NCBI GenBank assembly: GCA_964016885.1 | Contig: OZ024759.1 | Span: forward strand, 5,847,794-5,911,793 | DNA: 64,000 nt | Source of the DNA: Eledone cirrhosa | Lineage: Eukaryota; Mollusca; Cephalopoda; Octopoda; Eledonidae | Direction of reading: 5' to 3' | In this document: positions 13,315-25,327 of the stretch, piece after piece | How positions within the stretch are numbered: position 1 is the first letter of the stretch | How the letters are laid out: every line of letters starts with the position of its first letter | The notes under the pieces: generated by a model | The model's input: only the letters and a program-made list of their open reading frames with translations | Database searches by the model: none | Told to the model about the DNA's origin: nothing | Program-made: the position numbers and the translations under genes

Positions 13315-14727
13315 ATGGTACTAGCTGTCAGAAGTAACTCCACTGTTGGTGAGAATTCATTTAAGTTCATGGTATTAGCTGTCAGAAGGAACTCCACTGT
13401 TGGTGAGAATTCATTTAAGTTCATGGTATTAGCTGTCAGAAGTAACTCCACTGTTGGTGAGAATTCATTTAAGTTCATGGTACTAGCTGTCAGAAGTAAC
13501 TCCAATGTTGGTGAGAATTCATTTAAGTTCATGGTATTAGCTGTCAGAAGTAACTCCAATGTTGGTGAGAATTCATTTAAGTTCATGGTATTAGCTGTCA
13601 GAAGTAACTCCACTGTTGGTGAGAATTCATTTAAGTTCATGGTACTAGCTGTCAGAAGTAACTCCACTGTTGGTGAGAATTCATTTAAGTTCATGGTACT
13701 AGCTGTCAGAAGTAACCCCAATGTTGGTGAGAATTCATTTAAGTTCATGGTATTAGCTGTCAGAAGTCACTCCAATGTTGGTGAGAATTCATTTAAGTTC
13801 ATGGTATTAGCTGTCAGAAGTAACTCCACTGTTGGTGAGAATTCATTTAAGTTCATGGTATTAGCTGTCAGAAGTAACTCCACTGTTTGTGAGAATTCAT
13901 TTAAGTTCATGGTATTAGCTGTCAGAAGTAACTCCACTGTTGGTGAGAATTCATTTAAGTTCATGGTATTAGCTGTCAGAAGTAACTCCACTGTTGGTGA
14001 GAATTCATTTAAGTTCATGGTACTAGCTGTCAGAAGTAACTCCAATGTTGGTGAGAATTCATTTAAGTTCATGGTATTAGCTGTCAGAAGTACCTCCACT
14101 GTTGGTGAGAATTCATTTAAGTTCATGGTACTAGCTGTCAGAAGTAACTGCAATGTTGGTGATAATTCATTTAAGTTCATGGTATTAGCTGTCAGAAGTA
14201 ACTCCAATGTTGGTGAGAATTCATTTAAGTTCATGGTATTAGCTGTCAGAAGTAACTCCACTGTTGGTGAGAATTCATTTAAGTTCATGGTACTAGCTGT
14301 CAGAAGTAACTCCACTGTTGGTGAGAATTCATTTAAGTTCATGGTACTAGCTGTCAGAAGTAACCCCAATGTTGGTGAGAATTCATTTAAGTTCATGGTA
14401 TTAGCTGTCAGAAGTCACTCCAATGTTGGTGAGAATTCATTTAAGTTCATGGTATTAGCTGTCAGAAGTAACTCCACTGTTGGTGAGAATTCATTTAAGT
14501 TCATGGTATTAGCTGTCAGAAGTAACTCCACTGTTGGTGAGAATTCATTTAAGTTCATGGTATTAGCTGTCAGAAGTAACTCCACTGTTGGTGAGAATTC
14601 ATTTAAGTTCATGGTATTAGCTGTCAGAAGTAACTCCACTGTTGGTGAGAATTCATTTAAGTTCATGGTACTAGCTGTCAGAAGTAACTCCAATGTTGGT
14701 GAGAATTCATTTAAGTCATGGTATTAG
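13315..14727 (+). other. Longest open frame (470 codons), read as a satellite artefact, not a gene
   Basis: Twenty-six consecutive monomers without a 53-bp or 55-bp unit leave one frame open, giving an 18-residue peptide repeat that begins MVLAVRSNSTVGENSF. It ends where a 53-bp monomer shifts the frame into TAG, as almost every plus-strand frame in the array does. The opposite strand is open over most of the same stretch. Recurrent changes at sites 11, 21, 23, 25 and 29 all alter the residue; only site 7 is silent. There is no promoter, no unique flanking exon and no codon bias distinct from the array. A coding role is unlikely. Confidence 0.85.
13477..14718 (+). repeat. Internal tandem duplication, 648-bp period (12 monomers)
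   Basis: Eleven consecutive monomers from 13477 reappear from 14125 in the same order. The pattern at sites 7 and 29 plus the CCC monomer (13693/14341) and the CAC monomer (13747/14395) align one to one. Private changes separate the copies: TTTGTGAG near 13889 in the first, and AACTGCAATG with GATAATTC near 14149-14165 in the second. Because it contains only 54-bp monomers, the duplication makes the longest open frame of the window. Confidence 0.88.
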
Positions 14728-16008
14728 CTGTCAGAAGTAACTCCAATGTTGGTGAGAATTCATTTAAGTTCATGGTATTAGCTGTCAGAAGGAACTCCAC
14801 TGTTGGTGAGAATTCATGTAAGTTCATGGTATTAGCTGTCAGAAGTAACTCCACTGTTGGTGAAAATTCATTTAAGTTCTTGGTACTAGCTGTCAGAAGT
14901 AACTCCAATGTTGGTGAGAATTCATTTAAGTTCATGGTATTAGCTGTCAGAAGTAACTCCACTGTTGGTGAGAATTCATTTAAGTCATGGTATTAGTTGT
15001 CAGAAGTAACTCCAATGTTGGTGAGAATTCATTTAAGTTCATGGTACTAGCTGTCAGAAGTAACTCCAATGTTGGTGAGAATTCATTTAAGTTCATGGTA
15101 TTAGCTGTCAGAAGTAACTCCACCGTTGGTGAGAATTCATTTAAGTCATGGTATTAGCTGTCAGAAGTAACTCCACTGTTGGTGAGAATTCATTTAAGTT
15201 CATGGTATTAGCTGTCAGAAGTAACTCCACTGTTGGTGAGAATTCATTTAAGTTCATGGTACTAGCTGTCAGAAGTAACTCGACTGTTGGTGAGAATTCA
15301 TTTAAGTTCATGGTATTAGTTTGTCAGAAGTAACTCCACAGTTGGTGAGAATTCATTTAAGTCATGGTATTAGTTGTCAGAAGTAACTCCAATGTTGGTG
15401 AGAATTCATTTAAGTTCATGGTATTAGCTGTCAGAAGTAACTCCACTGTTGGTGAGAATTCATTTAAGTTCATGGTATTAGCTGTCAGAAGGAACTCCAA
15501 TGTTGGTGAGAATTCATTTAAGTCATGGTACTAGCTGTCAGAAGTAACTCCACTGTTGGTGAGAATTCATTTAAGTTCATGGTATTAGCTGGCAGAAGGA
15601 ACTCCACTGTTGGTGAGAATTCATTTAAGTTCATGGTATTAGCTGTTAGAAGTAACTCCACTGTTGGTGAGAATTCATTTAAGTTCATGGTACTAGCTGT
15701 CAGAAGTAACTCCACTGTTGGTGAGAATTCATTTAAGTTCATGGTACTAGCTGTCAGAAGTAACTCCACTGTTGGTGAGAATTCATTTAAGTCATGGTAT
15801 TAGCTGTCAGAAGTAACTCCATTGTTGGTGAGAATTCATTTAAGCCATGGTACTAGCTGTCAGAAGTAACTCCACTGTTGGTGAGAATTCATTTAAGTTC
15901 ATGGTATTAGCTGTCAGAAGGAACTCCACTGTTGGTGAGAATTCATTTAAGTTCATGGTATTAGCTTTCAGAAGTAACTCCACTGTTGGTGAGAATTCAT
16001 TTAAGTTC

Positions 16009-17787
16009 ATGGTACTAGCTGTCAGAAGTAACTCCACTGTTGGTGAGAATTCATTTAAGTTCATGGTACTAGCTGTCAGAAGGAACTCCACTGTTGGTGA
16101 GAATTCATTTAAGTTAATGGTATTAGCTGTCAGAAGTAACTCCAATGTTGGTGAGAATTCATTTAAGTCATGGTACTAGCTGTCAGAAGTAACTCCACTG
16201 TTGGTGAGAATTCATTTAAGTTCATGGTATTAGCTGTCAGAAGGAACTCCACTGTTGGTGAGAATTCATTTAAGTTCATGGTATTAGCTGTCAGAAGTAA
16301 CTCCACTGTTGGTGAGAATTCATTTAAGTTCATGGTACTAGCTGTCAGAAGTAACTCCAATGTTGGTGAGAATTCATTTAAGTTCATGGTATTAGCTGTC
16401 AGAAGTAACTCCAATGTTGGTGAGAATTCATTTAAGTTCATGGTATTAGCTGTCAGAAGTAACTCCACTGTTGGTGAGAATTCATTTAAGTTCATGTTAC
16501 TAGCTGTCAGAGTAACTCCACTGTTGGTGAGAATTCATTTTAGTTCATGGTACTAGCTGTCAGAAGTAACCCCAATGTTGGTGAGAATTCATTTAAGTTC
16601 ATGGTATTAGCTGTCAGAAGTCACTCCAATGTTGGTGAGAATTCATTTAAGTTTATGGTATTAGCTGTCAGAAGTAACTCCACTGTTGGTGAGAATTCAT
16701 TTAAGTTCATGGTATTAGCTGTCAGAAGTAACTCCACTGTTGGTGAGAATTCATTTAAGTTCATGGTATTAGCTGTCAGAAGTAACTCCACTGTTGGTGA
16801 GAATTCATTTAAGTTCATGGTATTAGCTGTCAGAAGTAACTCCACTGTTGGTGAGATTTCATTTAAGTTCATGGTACTAGCTGTCAGAAGTAACTCCACT
16901 GTTGGTGAGAATTCATTTAAGTCATGGTATTAGCTGTCAATAGTAACTCCATTGTTGGTGAGAATTCATTTAAGTCATGGTACTAGCTGTCAGAAGTAAC
17001 TCCACTGTTGGTGAGAATTCATTTAAGTTCATGGTATTAGCTGTCAGAAGGAACTCCACTGTTGGTGAGAATTCATTTAAGATCATGGTACTAGCTGTCA
17101 GAAGTAACTCCACTGTTGGTGAGAATTCATTTAAGTTCATGGTATTAGTTTGTCAGAAGTAACTCCACTGTTGGTGAGAATTCATTTAAGTTCATGGTAC
17201 TAGCTGTCAGAAGTAACTCCACTGTTGGTGAGAATTCATTTAAGTTCATGGTACTAGCTGTCAGAAGTAACTCCACTGTTGGTGAGAATTCATTTAAATT
17301 CGTGGTATTAGCTGTCAGAAGTAACTCCAATGTTGGTGAGAATTCATTTAAGTTCATGGTATTAGCTGTCAGAAGTAACTCCACTGTTGGTGAGAATTCA
17401 TTTAAGTTCATGGTACTAGCTGTCAGAAGTAACTCCACTGTTGGTGAGAATTCATTTAAGTTCATGGTATTAGCTGTCAGAAGTCACTCCACTGTTGGTG
17501 AGAATTCATTTAAGTTCATGGTACTAGCTGTCAGAAGTAACCCCAATGTTGGTGAGAATTCATTTAAGTTCATGGTATTAGCTGTCAGAAGTAACTCCAC
17601 TGTTGGTGAGAATTCATTTAAGTTCATGGTATTAGCTGTCAGAAGGAACTCCACTGTTGGTGAGAATTCATTTAAGTTCATGGTATTAGCTGTCAGAAGT
17701 AACTCCACTGTTGGTGAGAATTAATTTAAGTTCATGGTACTATCTGTCAGAAGTAACTCCAATGTTGGTGAGAATTCATTTAAGTTC
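16009..17787 (+). repeat. Last A-type copy and transition into the B domain
   Basis: The A anchor at 16170 (offset 2,855 from 13315) is followed for about six monomers, then by a damaged monomer with a one-base deletion and by runs bearing CCC and CAC variants. At about 16,930 the variant GTCAATAGTAAC appears for the first time in a monomer also carrying CCATTG. It recurs throughout the B and C domains. From about 17,148 (55-bp monomer) the order no longer follows HOR A. I place the A/B boundary between 16.5 and 17.2 kb. Confidence 0.7.
16494..16546 (+). repeat. 53-bp monomer formed by an unusual deletion
   Basis: Here the lost base is an A within CAGAAG (reads CAGAG at about 16508-16512), not the usual T before ATGG. 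The monomer also has GTTACTAG in place of GGTACTAG. The neighbouring CATTTTAGTTC (A to T) is another private change. It looks like a singleton, so it is probably young and not yet spread by exchange. Confidence 0.85.
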
Positions 17788-19564
17788 ATGGTATTAGCTG
17801 TCAGAAGTCACTCCAATGTTGGTGAGAATTCATTTAAGTTCATGGTATTAGCTGTCAGAAGTAACTCCACTGTTGGTGAGAATGCATTTAAGTTCATGGT
17901 ATTAGCTGTCAGAAGTAACTCCACTGTTGGTGAGAATGCATTTAAGTTCATGGTATTAGCTGTCAGAAGTAACTCCACTGTTGGTGAGAATTCATTTAAG
18001 TTCATGGTATTAGCTGTCAGAAGTAACTCCATTGTTGGTGAGAATTCATTTAAGTCATGGTACTAGCTGTCAGAAGTAACTCCACTGTTGGTGAGAATTC
18101 ATTTAAGTTCATGGTACTAGCTGTCAGAAGTAACTCCACTGTTGGTGAGAATTCATTTAAGTTCATGGTACTAGCTGTCAGAAGTAACTCCACTGTTGGT
18201 GAGAATTCATTTAAGTTCATGGTACTAGCTGTCAGAAGTAACTCCACTGTTGGTGAGAATTCATTTAAGTTCATGGTACTAGCTGTCAGAAGTAACTCCA
18301 ATGTTGGTGAGAATTCATTTAAGTTCATGGTATTAGCTGTCAGAAGTAACTCCACTGTTGGTGAGAATTCATTTAAGTTCATGGTACTAGCTGTCAGAAG
18401 TAACTCCACTGTTGGTGAGAATTCATTTAAGTTCATGGTATTAGCTGTCAGAAGTCACTCCACTGTTGGTGAGAATTCATTTAAGTTCATGGTACTAGCT
18501 GTCAGAAGTAACCCCAATGTTGGTGAGAATTCTTTTAAGTTCATGGTATTAGCTGTCAGAAGTCACTCCAATGTTGGTGAGAATTCATTTAAGTTCATGG
18601 TATTAGCTGTCAGAAGTCACTCCACTGTTGGTGAGAATTCATTTAAGTTCATGGTACTAGCTGTCAGAAGTAACCCCAATGTTGGTGAGAATTCATTTAA
18701 GTTCATGGTATTAGCTGTCAGAAGTAACTCCACTGTTGGTGAGAATTCATTTAAGTTCATGGTACTAGCTGTCAGAAGTAACTCCAATGTTGGTGAGAAT
18801 TCATTTAAGTTCATGGTATTAGCTGTCAGAAGGAACTCCACTGTTGGTGAGAATTCATTTAAGTTCATGGTACTAGTTGTCAGAAGTAACTCCACTGTTG
18901 GTGAGAATTCATTTAAGTTCATGGTATTAGTTGTCAGAAGTAACTCCACTGTTGGTGAGAATTCATTTAAGTCATGGTATTAGTTGTCAGAAGTAACTCC
19001 AATGTTGGTGAGATTTCATTTAAGTTCATGGTACTAGCTGTCAGAAGTAACTCCACTGTTGGTGAGAATTCATTTAAGTCATGGTATTAGCTGTCAATAG
19101 TAACTCCATTGTTGGTGAGAATTCATTTAAGTCATGGTACTAGCTGTCAGAAGTAACTCCACTGTTGGTGAGAATTCATTTAAGTTCATGGTATTAGCTG
19201 TCAGAAGGAACTCCACTGTTGGTGAGAATTCATTTAAGATCATGGTACTAGCTGTCAGAAGTAACTCCACTGTTGGTGAGAATTCATTTAAGTTCATGGT
19301 ATTAGTTTGTCAGAAGTAACTCCACTGTTGGTGAGAATTCATTTAAGTCATGGTATTAGTTGTCAGAAGTAACTCCAATGTTGGTGAGAATTCATTTAAG
19401 TCATGGTACTAGCCGTCAGAAGTAACTCCAATGTTGGTGAGAATTCTTTTAAGTTCATGGTATTAGCTGTCAGAAGGAACTCCACTGTTGGTGAGAATTC
19501 ATTTAAGTTCATGGTATTAGCTGTCAGAAGTAACTCCACTGTTGGTGAGAATTCATTTAAGTTC
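17788..19564 (+). repeat. Higher-order repeat B, 1,777-bp unit, copy 1 (33-mer)
   Basis: Markers at 18057, 18974, 19134 and the CAC monomer at 17788 recur exactly 1,777 bp later (19834, 20751, 20911, 19565). The unit is 33 monomers with six 53-bp and one 55-bp. Its core from 18057 is four CTA/ACT monomers, then AAT, ACT, ACT, CAC+ACT, CCC+AAT, CAC+AAT, CAC+ACT, CCC+AAT and so on, which identifies family B elsewhere. GAATGCATT, an EcoRI loss that creates ATGCAT, occurs twice near 17880 and 17936. Confidence 0.9.
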
Positions 19565-21341
19565 ATGGTATTAGCTGTCAGAAGTCACTCCAATGTTGGT
19601 GAGAATTCATTTAAGTTCATGGTATTAGCTGTCAGAAGTAACTCCTCTGTTGGTGAGAATGCATTTAAGTTCATGGTATTAGCTGTCAGAAGTAACTCCA
19701 CTGTTGGTGAGAATGCATTTAAGTTCATGGTATTAGCTGTCAGAAGTAACTCCACTGTTGGTGAGAATTCATTTAAGTTCATGGTATTAGCTGTCAGAAG
19801 TAACTCCATTGTTGGTGAGAATTCATTTAAGTCATGGTACTAGCTGTCAGAAGTAACTCCACTGTTGGTGAGAATTCATTTAAGTTCATGGTACTAGCTG
19901 TCAGAAGTAACTCCACTGTTGGTGAGAATTCATTTAAGTTCATGGTACTAGCTGTCAGAAGTAACTCCACTGTTGGTGAGAATTCATTTAAGTTCATGGT
20001 ACTAGCTGTCAGAAGTAACTCCACTGTTGGTGAGAATTCATTTAAGTTCATGGTACTAGCTGTCAGAAGTAACTCCAATGTTGGTGAGAATTCATTTAAG
20101 TTCATGGTATTAGCTGTCAGAAGTAACTCCACTGTTGGTGAGAATTCATTTAAGTTCATGGTACTAGCTGTCAGAAGTAACTCCACTGTTGGTGAGAATT
20201 CATTTAAGTTCATGGTATTAGCTGTCAGAAGTCACTCCACTGTTGGTGAGAATTCATTTAAGTTCATGGTACTAGCTGTCAGAAGTAACCCCAATGTTGG
20301 TGAGAATTCTTTTAAGTTCATGGTATTAGCTGTCAGAAGTCACTCCAATGTTGGTGAGAATTCATTTAAGTTCATGGTATTAGCTGTCAGAAGTCACTCC
20401 ACTGTTGGTGAGAATTCATTTAAGTTCATGGTACTAGCTGTCAGAAGTAACCCCAATGTTGGTGAGAATTCATTTAAGTTCATGGTATTAGCTGTCAGAA
20501 GTAACTCCACTGTTGTTGAGAATTCATTTAAGTTCATGGTACTAGCTGTCAGAAGTAACTCCAATGTTGGTGAGAATTCATTTAAGTTCATGGTATTAGC
20601 TGTCAGAAGGAACTCCACTGTTGGTGAGAATTCATTTAAGTTCATGGTACTAGTTGTCAGAAGTAACTCCACTGTTGGTGAGAATTCATTTAAGTTCATG
20701 GTATTAGTTGTCAGAAGTAACTCCACTGTTGGTGAGAATTCATTTAAGTCATGGTATTAGTTGTCAGAAGTAACTCCAATGTTGGTGAGATTTCATTTAA
20801 GTTCATGGTACTAGCTGTCAGAAGTAACTCCACTGTTGGTGAGAATTCATTTAAGTCATGGTATTAGCTGTCAATAGTAACTCCATTGTTGGTGAGAATT
20901 CATTTAAGTCATGGTACTAGCTGTCAGAAGTAACTCCACTGTTGGTGAGAATTCATTTAAGTTCATGGTATTAGCTGTCAGAAGGAACTCCACTGTTGGT
21001 GAGAATTCATTTAAGATCATGGTACTAGCTGTCAGAAGTAACTCCACTGTTGGTGAGAATTCATTTAAGTTCATGGTATTAGTTTGTCAGAAGTAACTCC
21101 ACTGTTGGTGAGAATTCATTTAAGTCATGGTATTAGTTGTCAGAAGTAACTCCAATGTTGGTGAGAATTCATTTAAGTCATGGTACTAGCCGTCAGAAGT
21201 AACTCCAATGTTGGTGAGAATTCTTTTAAGTTCATGGTATTAGCTGTCAGAAGGAACTCCACTGTTGGTGAGAATTCATTTAAGTTCATGGTATTAGCTG
21301 TCAGAAGTAACTCCACTGTTGGTGAGAATTCATTTAAGTTC
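19565..21341 (+). repeat. Higher-order repeat B, 1,777-bp unit, copy 2
   Basis: In register with the preceding copy over its full length. Differences noticed are CCTCTG against CCACTG near 19645 and GTTGTTGAG near 20514. Shared rare states include GAATTCTTTTAAG near 18530/20307, GAGATTTC near 19011/20788 and AGCCGTCAG near 19411/21188. Both copies then diverge at the fourth monomer after the AGCCGTCAG marker. Identity appears above 99%. Confidence 0.9.
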
Positions 21342-24300
21342 ATGGTACTAGCTGTCAGAAGTAACTCCAATGTTGGTGAGAATTCATTTAAGTTCATGGT
21401 ATTAGCTGTCAGAAGTAACTCCACTGTTGGTGAGAATTCATTTAAGTCATGGTATTAGCTGTCAGAAGTAACTCCAATGTTGGTGAGAATTCATTTATGT
21501 TCATGGTATTAGCTGTCAGAAGGAACTCCACTGTTGGTGAGAATTCATTTAAGTTCATGGTATTAGCTGTCAGAAGTAACTCCAATGTTGGTGAGAATTC
21601 ATTTAAGTCATGGTACTAGCTGTCAGAAGTAACTCCACTGTTGGTGAGAATTCATTTAAGTTCATGGTATTAGCTGTCAGAAGTAACTCCACTGTTGGTG
21701 AGAATGCATTTAAGTTCATGGTATTAGCTGTCAGAAGTAACTCCACTGTTGGTGAGAATTCATTTAAGTTCATGGTACTAGCTGTCAGAAGTAACTCCAC
21801 TGTTGGTGAGAATTCATTTAAGTTCATGGTACTAGCTGTCAGAAGTAACCCCAATGTTGGTGAGAATTCATTTAAGTTCATGGTATTAGCTGTCAGAAGT
21901 CACTTCAATGTTGGTGAGAATTCATTTAAGTTCATGGTATTAGCTGTCAGAAGTAACTCCACTGTTGGTGAGAATGCATTTAAGTTCATGGTATTAGCTG
22001 TCAGAAGTAACTCCACTGTTGGTGAGAATTCATTTAAGTTCATGGTATTAGCTGTCAGAAGTAACTCCACTGTTGGTGAGAATTCATTTAAGTTCATGGT
22101 ATTAGCTGTCAGAAGTAACTCCATTGTTGGTGAGAATTCATTTAAGTCATGGTACTAGCTGTCAGAAGTAACTCCACTGTTGGTGAGAATTCATTTAAGT
22201 TCATGGTACTAGCTGTCAGAAGTAACTCCACTGTTGGTGAGAATTCATTTAAGTTCATGGTACTAGCTGTCAGAAGTAACTCCACTGTTGGTGAGAATTC
22301 ATTTAAGTTCATGGTACTAGCTGTCAGAAGTAACTCCACTGTTGGTGAGAATTCATTTAAGTTCATGGTACTAGCTGTCAGAAGTAACTCCAATGTTGGT
22401 GAGAATTCATTTAAGTTCATGGTATTAGCTGTCAGAAGTAACTCCACTGTTGGTGAGAATTCATTTAAGTTCATGGTACTAGCTGTCAGAAGTAACTCCA
22501 CTGTTGGTGAGAATTCATTTAAGTTCATGGTATTAGCTGTCAGAAGTCACTCCACTGTTGGTGAGAATTCATTTAAGTTCATGGTACTAGCTGTCAAAAG
22601 TAACCCCAATGTTGGTGAGAATTCATTTAAGTTCATGGTATTAGCTGTCAGAAGTCACTCCAATGTTGGTGAGAATTCATTTAAGTTCATGGTATTAGCT
22701 GTCAGAAGTCACTCCACTGTTGGTGAGAATTCATTTAAGTTCATGGTACTAGCTGTCAGAAGTAACTCCAATGTTGGTGAGAATTCATTTAAGTTCATGG
22801 TATTAGCTGTCAGAAGGAACTCCACTGTTGGTGAGAATTCATTTAAGTTCATGGTATTAGCTGTCAGAAGTAACTCCATTGTTGGTGAGAATTCATTTAA
22901 GTCATGGTACTAGCTGTCAGAAGTAACTCCACTGTTGGTGAGAATTCATTTAAGTTCATGGTATTAGCTGTCAGAAGGTACGCCACTGTTGGTGAGAATT
23001 CATTTAAGTTCATGGTATTAGCTGTCAGAAGTAACTCCACTGTTGGTGAGAATTCATTTAAGTTCATGGTATTAGCTGTCAGAAGTAACTCCATTGTTGG
23101 TGAGAATTCATTTAAGTCATGGTACTAGCTGTCAGAAGTAACTCCAATGTTGGTGAGAATTCATTTAAGTTCATGGTATTAGCTGTCAGAAGGAACTCCA
23201 CTGTTGGTGAGAATTCATTTAAGTTCATGGTATTAGCTGTCAGAAGTAACTCCACTGTTGGTGAGAATTCATTTAAGTCATGGTATTAGCTGTCAGAAGT
23301 AACTCCATTCTTGGTGAGAATTCATTTAAGTCATGGTACTAGCTGTCAGAAGTAACTCCACTGTTGGTGAGAATTCATTTAATTTCATGGTATTAGCTGT
23401 CAGAAGGAACTCCACTGTTGGTGAGAATTCATTTAAGTTCATGGTATTAGCTGTCAGAAGTAACTCCACTGTTGGTGAGAATTCATTTAAGTTCATGGTA
23501 TTAGCTGTCAGAAGGAACTCCACTGTTGGTGAGAATTCATTTAAGTTCATGGTATTAGCTGTCAGAAGTAACTCCACTGTTGGTGAGAATTAATTTAAAT
23601 TCATGGTACTATCTGTCAGAATTAACTCCAATGTTAGTGAGAATTCATTTAAGTTCATGGTATTAGCTGTCAGAAGTAACTCCACTGTTGGTGAGAATTC
23701 ATTTAAGTTCATGGTATTAGCTGTCAGAAGTAACTCCACTGTTGGTGAGAATTCATTTAAGTTCATGGTACTAGCTCTCAGAAGTAACTCCACTGTTGGT
23801 GAGAATTCATTTAAGTTCATGGTACTAGCTGTCAGAAGTAACCCCAATGTTGGTGAGAATTCATTTAAGTTCATGGTATTAGCTGTCAGAAGTCACTCCA
23901 ATGTTGGTGAGAATTCATTTAAGTTCATGGTATTAGCTGTCAGAAGTAACTCCACTGTTGGTGAGAATGCATTTAAGTTCATGGTATTAGCTGTCAGAAG
24001 TAACTCCACTGTTGGTGAGAATTCAGTTAAGTTCATGGTATTAGCTGTCAGAAGTAACTCCACTGTTGGTGAGAATTCATTTAAGTTCATGGTATTAGCT
24101 GTCAGAAGTAACTCCACTGTTGGTGAGAATTCATTTAAGTTCATGGTACAAGCTGTCAGAAGTAACTCCACTGTTGGTGAGAATTCATTTAAGTTCATGG
24201 TACTAGCTGTCAGAAGTAACTCCACTGTTGGTGAGAATTCATTTAAGTTCATGGTACTAGCTGTCAGAAGTAACTCCAATGTTGGTGAGAATTCATTTAA

Positions 24301-25327
24301 GTTCATGGTACTAGCTGTCAGAAGTAACTCCAATGTTGGTGAGAATTCATTTAAGTTCATGGTATTAGCTGTCAGAAGTAACTCCACTGTTGGTGAGAAT
24401 TCATTTAAGTTCATGGTACTAGCTGTCAGAAGTAACTCCACTGTTGGTGAGAATTCATTTAAGTTCATGGTATTAGCTGTCAGAAGTCACTCCACTGTTG
24501 GTGAGAATTCATTTAAGTTCATGGTACTAGCTGTCAGAAGTAACCCCAATGTTGGTGAGAATTCATTTAAGTTCATGGTATTAGCTTTCAGAAGTAACTC
24601 CACTGTTGGTGAGAATTCATTTAAGTTCATGGTATTAGCTGTCAGAAGGAACTCCACTGTTGGTGAGAATTCATTTAAGTTCATGGTATTAGCTGTCAGA
24701 AGTAACTCCACTGTTGGTGAGAATTAATTTAAGTTCATGGTACTATCTGTCAGAAGTAACTCCAATGTTGGTGAGAATTCATTTAAGTTCATGGTATTAG
24801 CTGTCAGAAGGAACTCCACTGTTGGTGAGAATTCATTTAAGTTCATGGTACTAGCTGTCAGAAGTAACTCCACTGTTGGTGAGAATTCATTTAAGTTCAT
24901 GGTATTAGTTTGTCAGAAGTAACTCCACTGTTGGTGAGAATTCATTTAAGTCATGGTATTAGTTGTCAGAAGTAACTCCACTGTTGGTGAGAATTCATTT
25001 AAGTTCATGGTACTAGCTGTCAGAAGTAACCCCAATGTTGGTGAGAATTCATTTAAGTTCATGGTATTAGCTGTCAGAAGTCACTACAATGTTGGTGAGA
25101 ATTCATTTAAGTTCATGGTATTAGCTGTCAGAAGTCACTCCACTGTTGGTGAGAATTCATTTAAGTTCATGGTACTAGCTGTCAGAAGTAACCCCAATGT
25201 TGGTGAGAATTCATTTAAGTTCATGGTATTAGCTGTCAGAAGTAACTCCACTGTTGGTGAGAATTCATTTAAGTTCATGGTATTAGCTGTCAGAAGGAAC
25301 TCCACTGTTGGTGAGAATTCATTTAAG
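21342..25327 (+). repeat. B-domain monomers in rearranged order
   Basis: Family B core monomers recur at 22149 (2,315 bp after 19834; 43 monomers with net -7) and again, altered, within 24,100-24,720, but no clean tandem period covers the block. The segment 23,588-24,730 begins and ends with the marker pair GAATTAATTT then TACTATCTGTC, suggesting a shared junction. An unusually long uninterrupted run of 54-bp monomers (about 23,603-24,727) lies here. Private changes include GTACAAGCTG near 24147 and CAGTTAAG near 24024. Confidence 0.72.

Larger units (their letters stand above)
13154..16008 (+). repeat. Higher-order repeat A, copy 5 (53-mer, 2,855 bp) with internal duplication
   Basis: Anchor monomers at 13315 match copy 4 and recur at 16170. 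The copy holds 53 monomers (eight 53-bp and one 55-bp). It contains a 12-monomer internal tandem duplication (described separately). The rest of the HOR after 14718 is shorter than in copy 1, so total length stays near 2.9 kb although its content is quite different. Confidence 0.8.

Noticed and set aside
13315..14727. A 470-residue repetitive surface or structural protein
   Set aside because: The length is explained by a 648-bp internal duplication of frame-neutral monomers. Homologous stretches in other HOR copies are shorter and broken, so the frame is not conserved.
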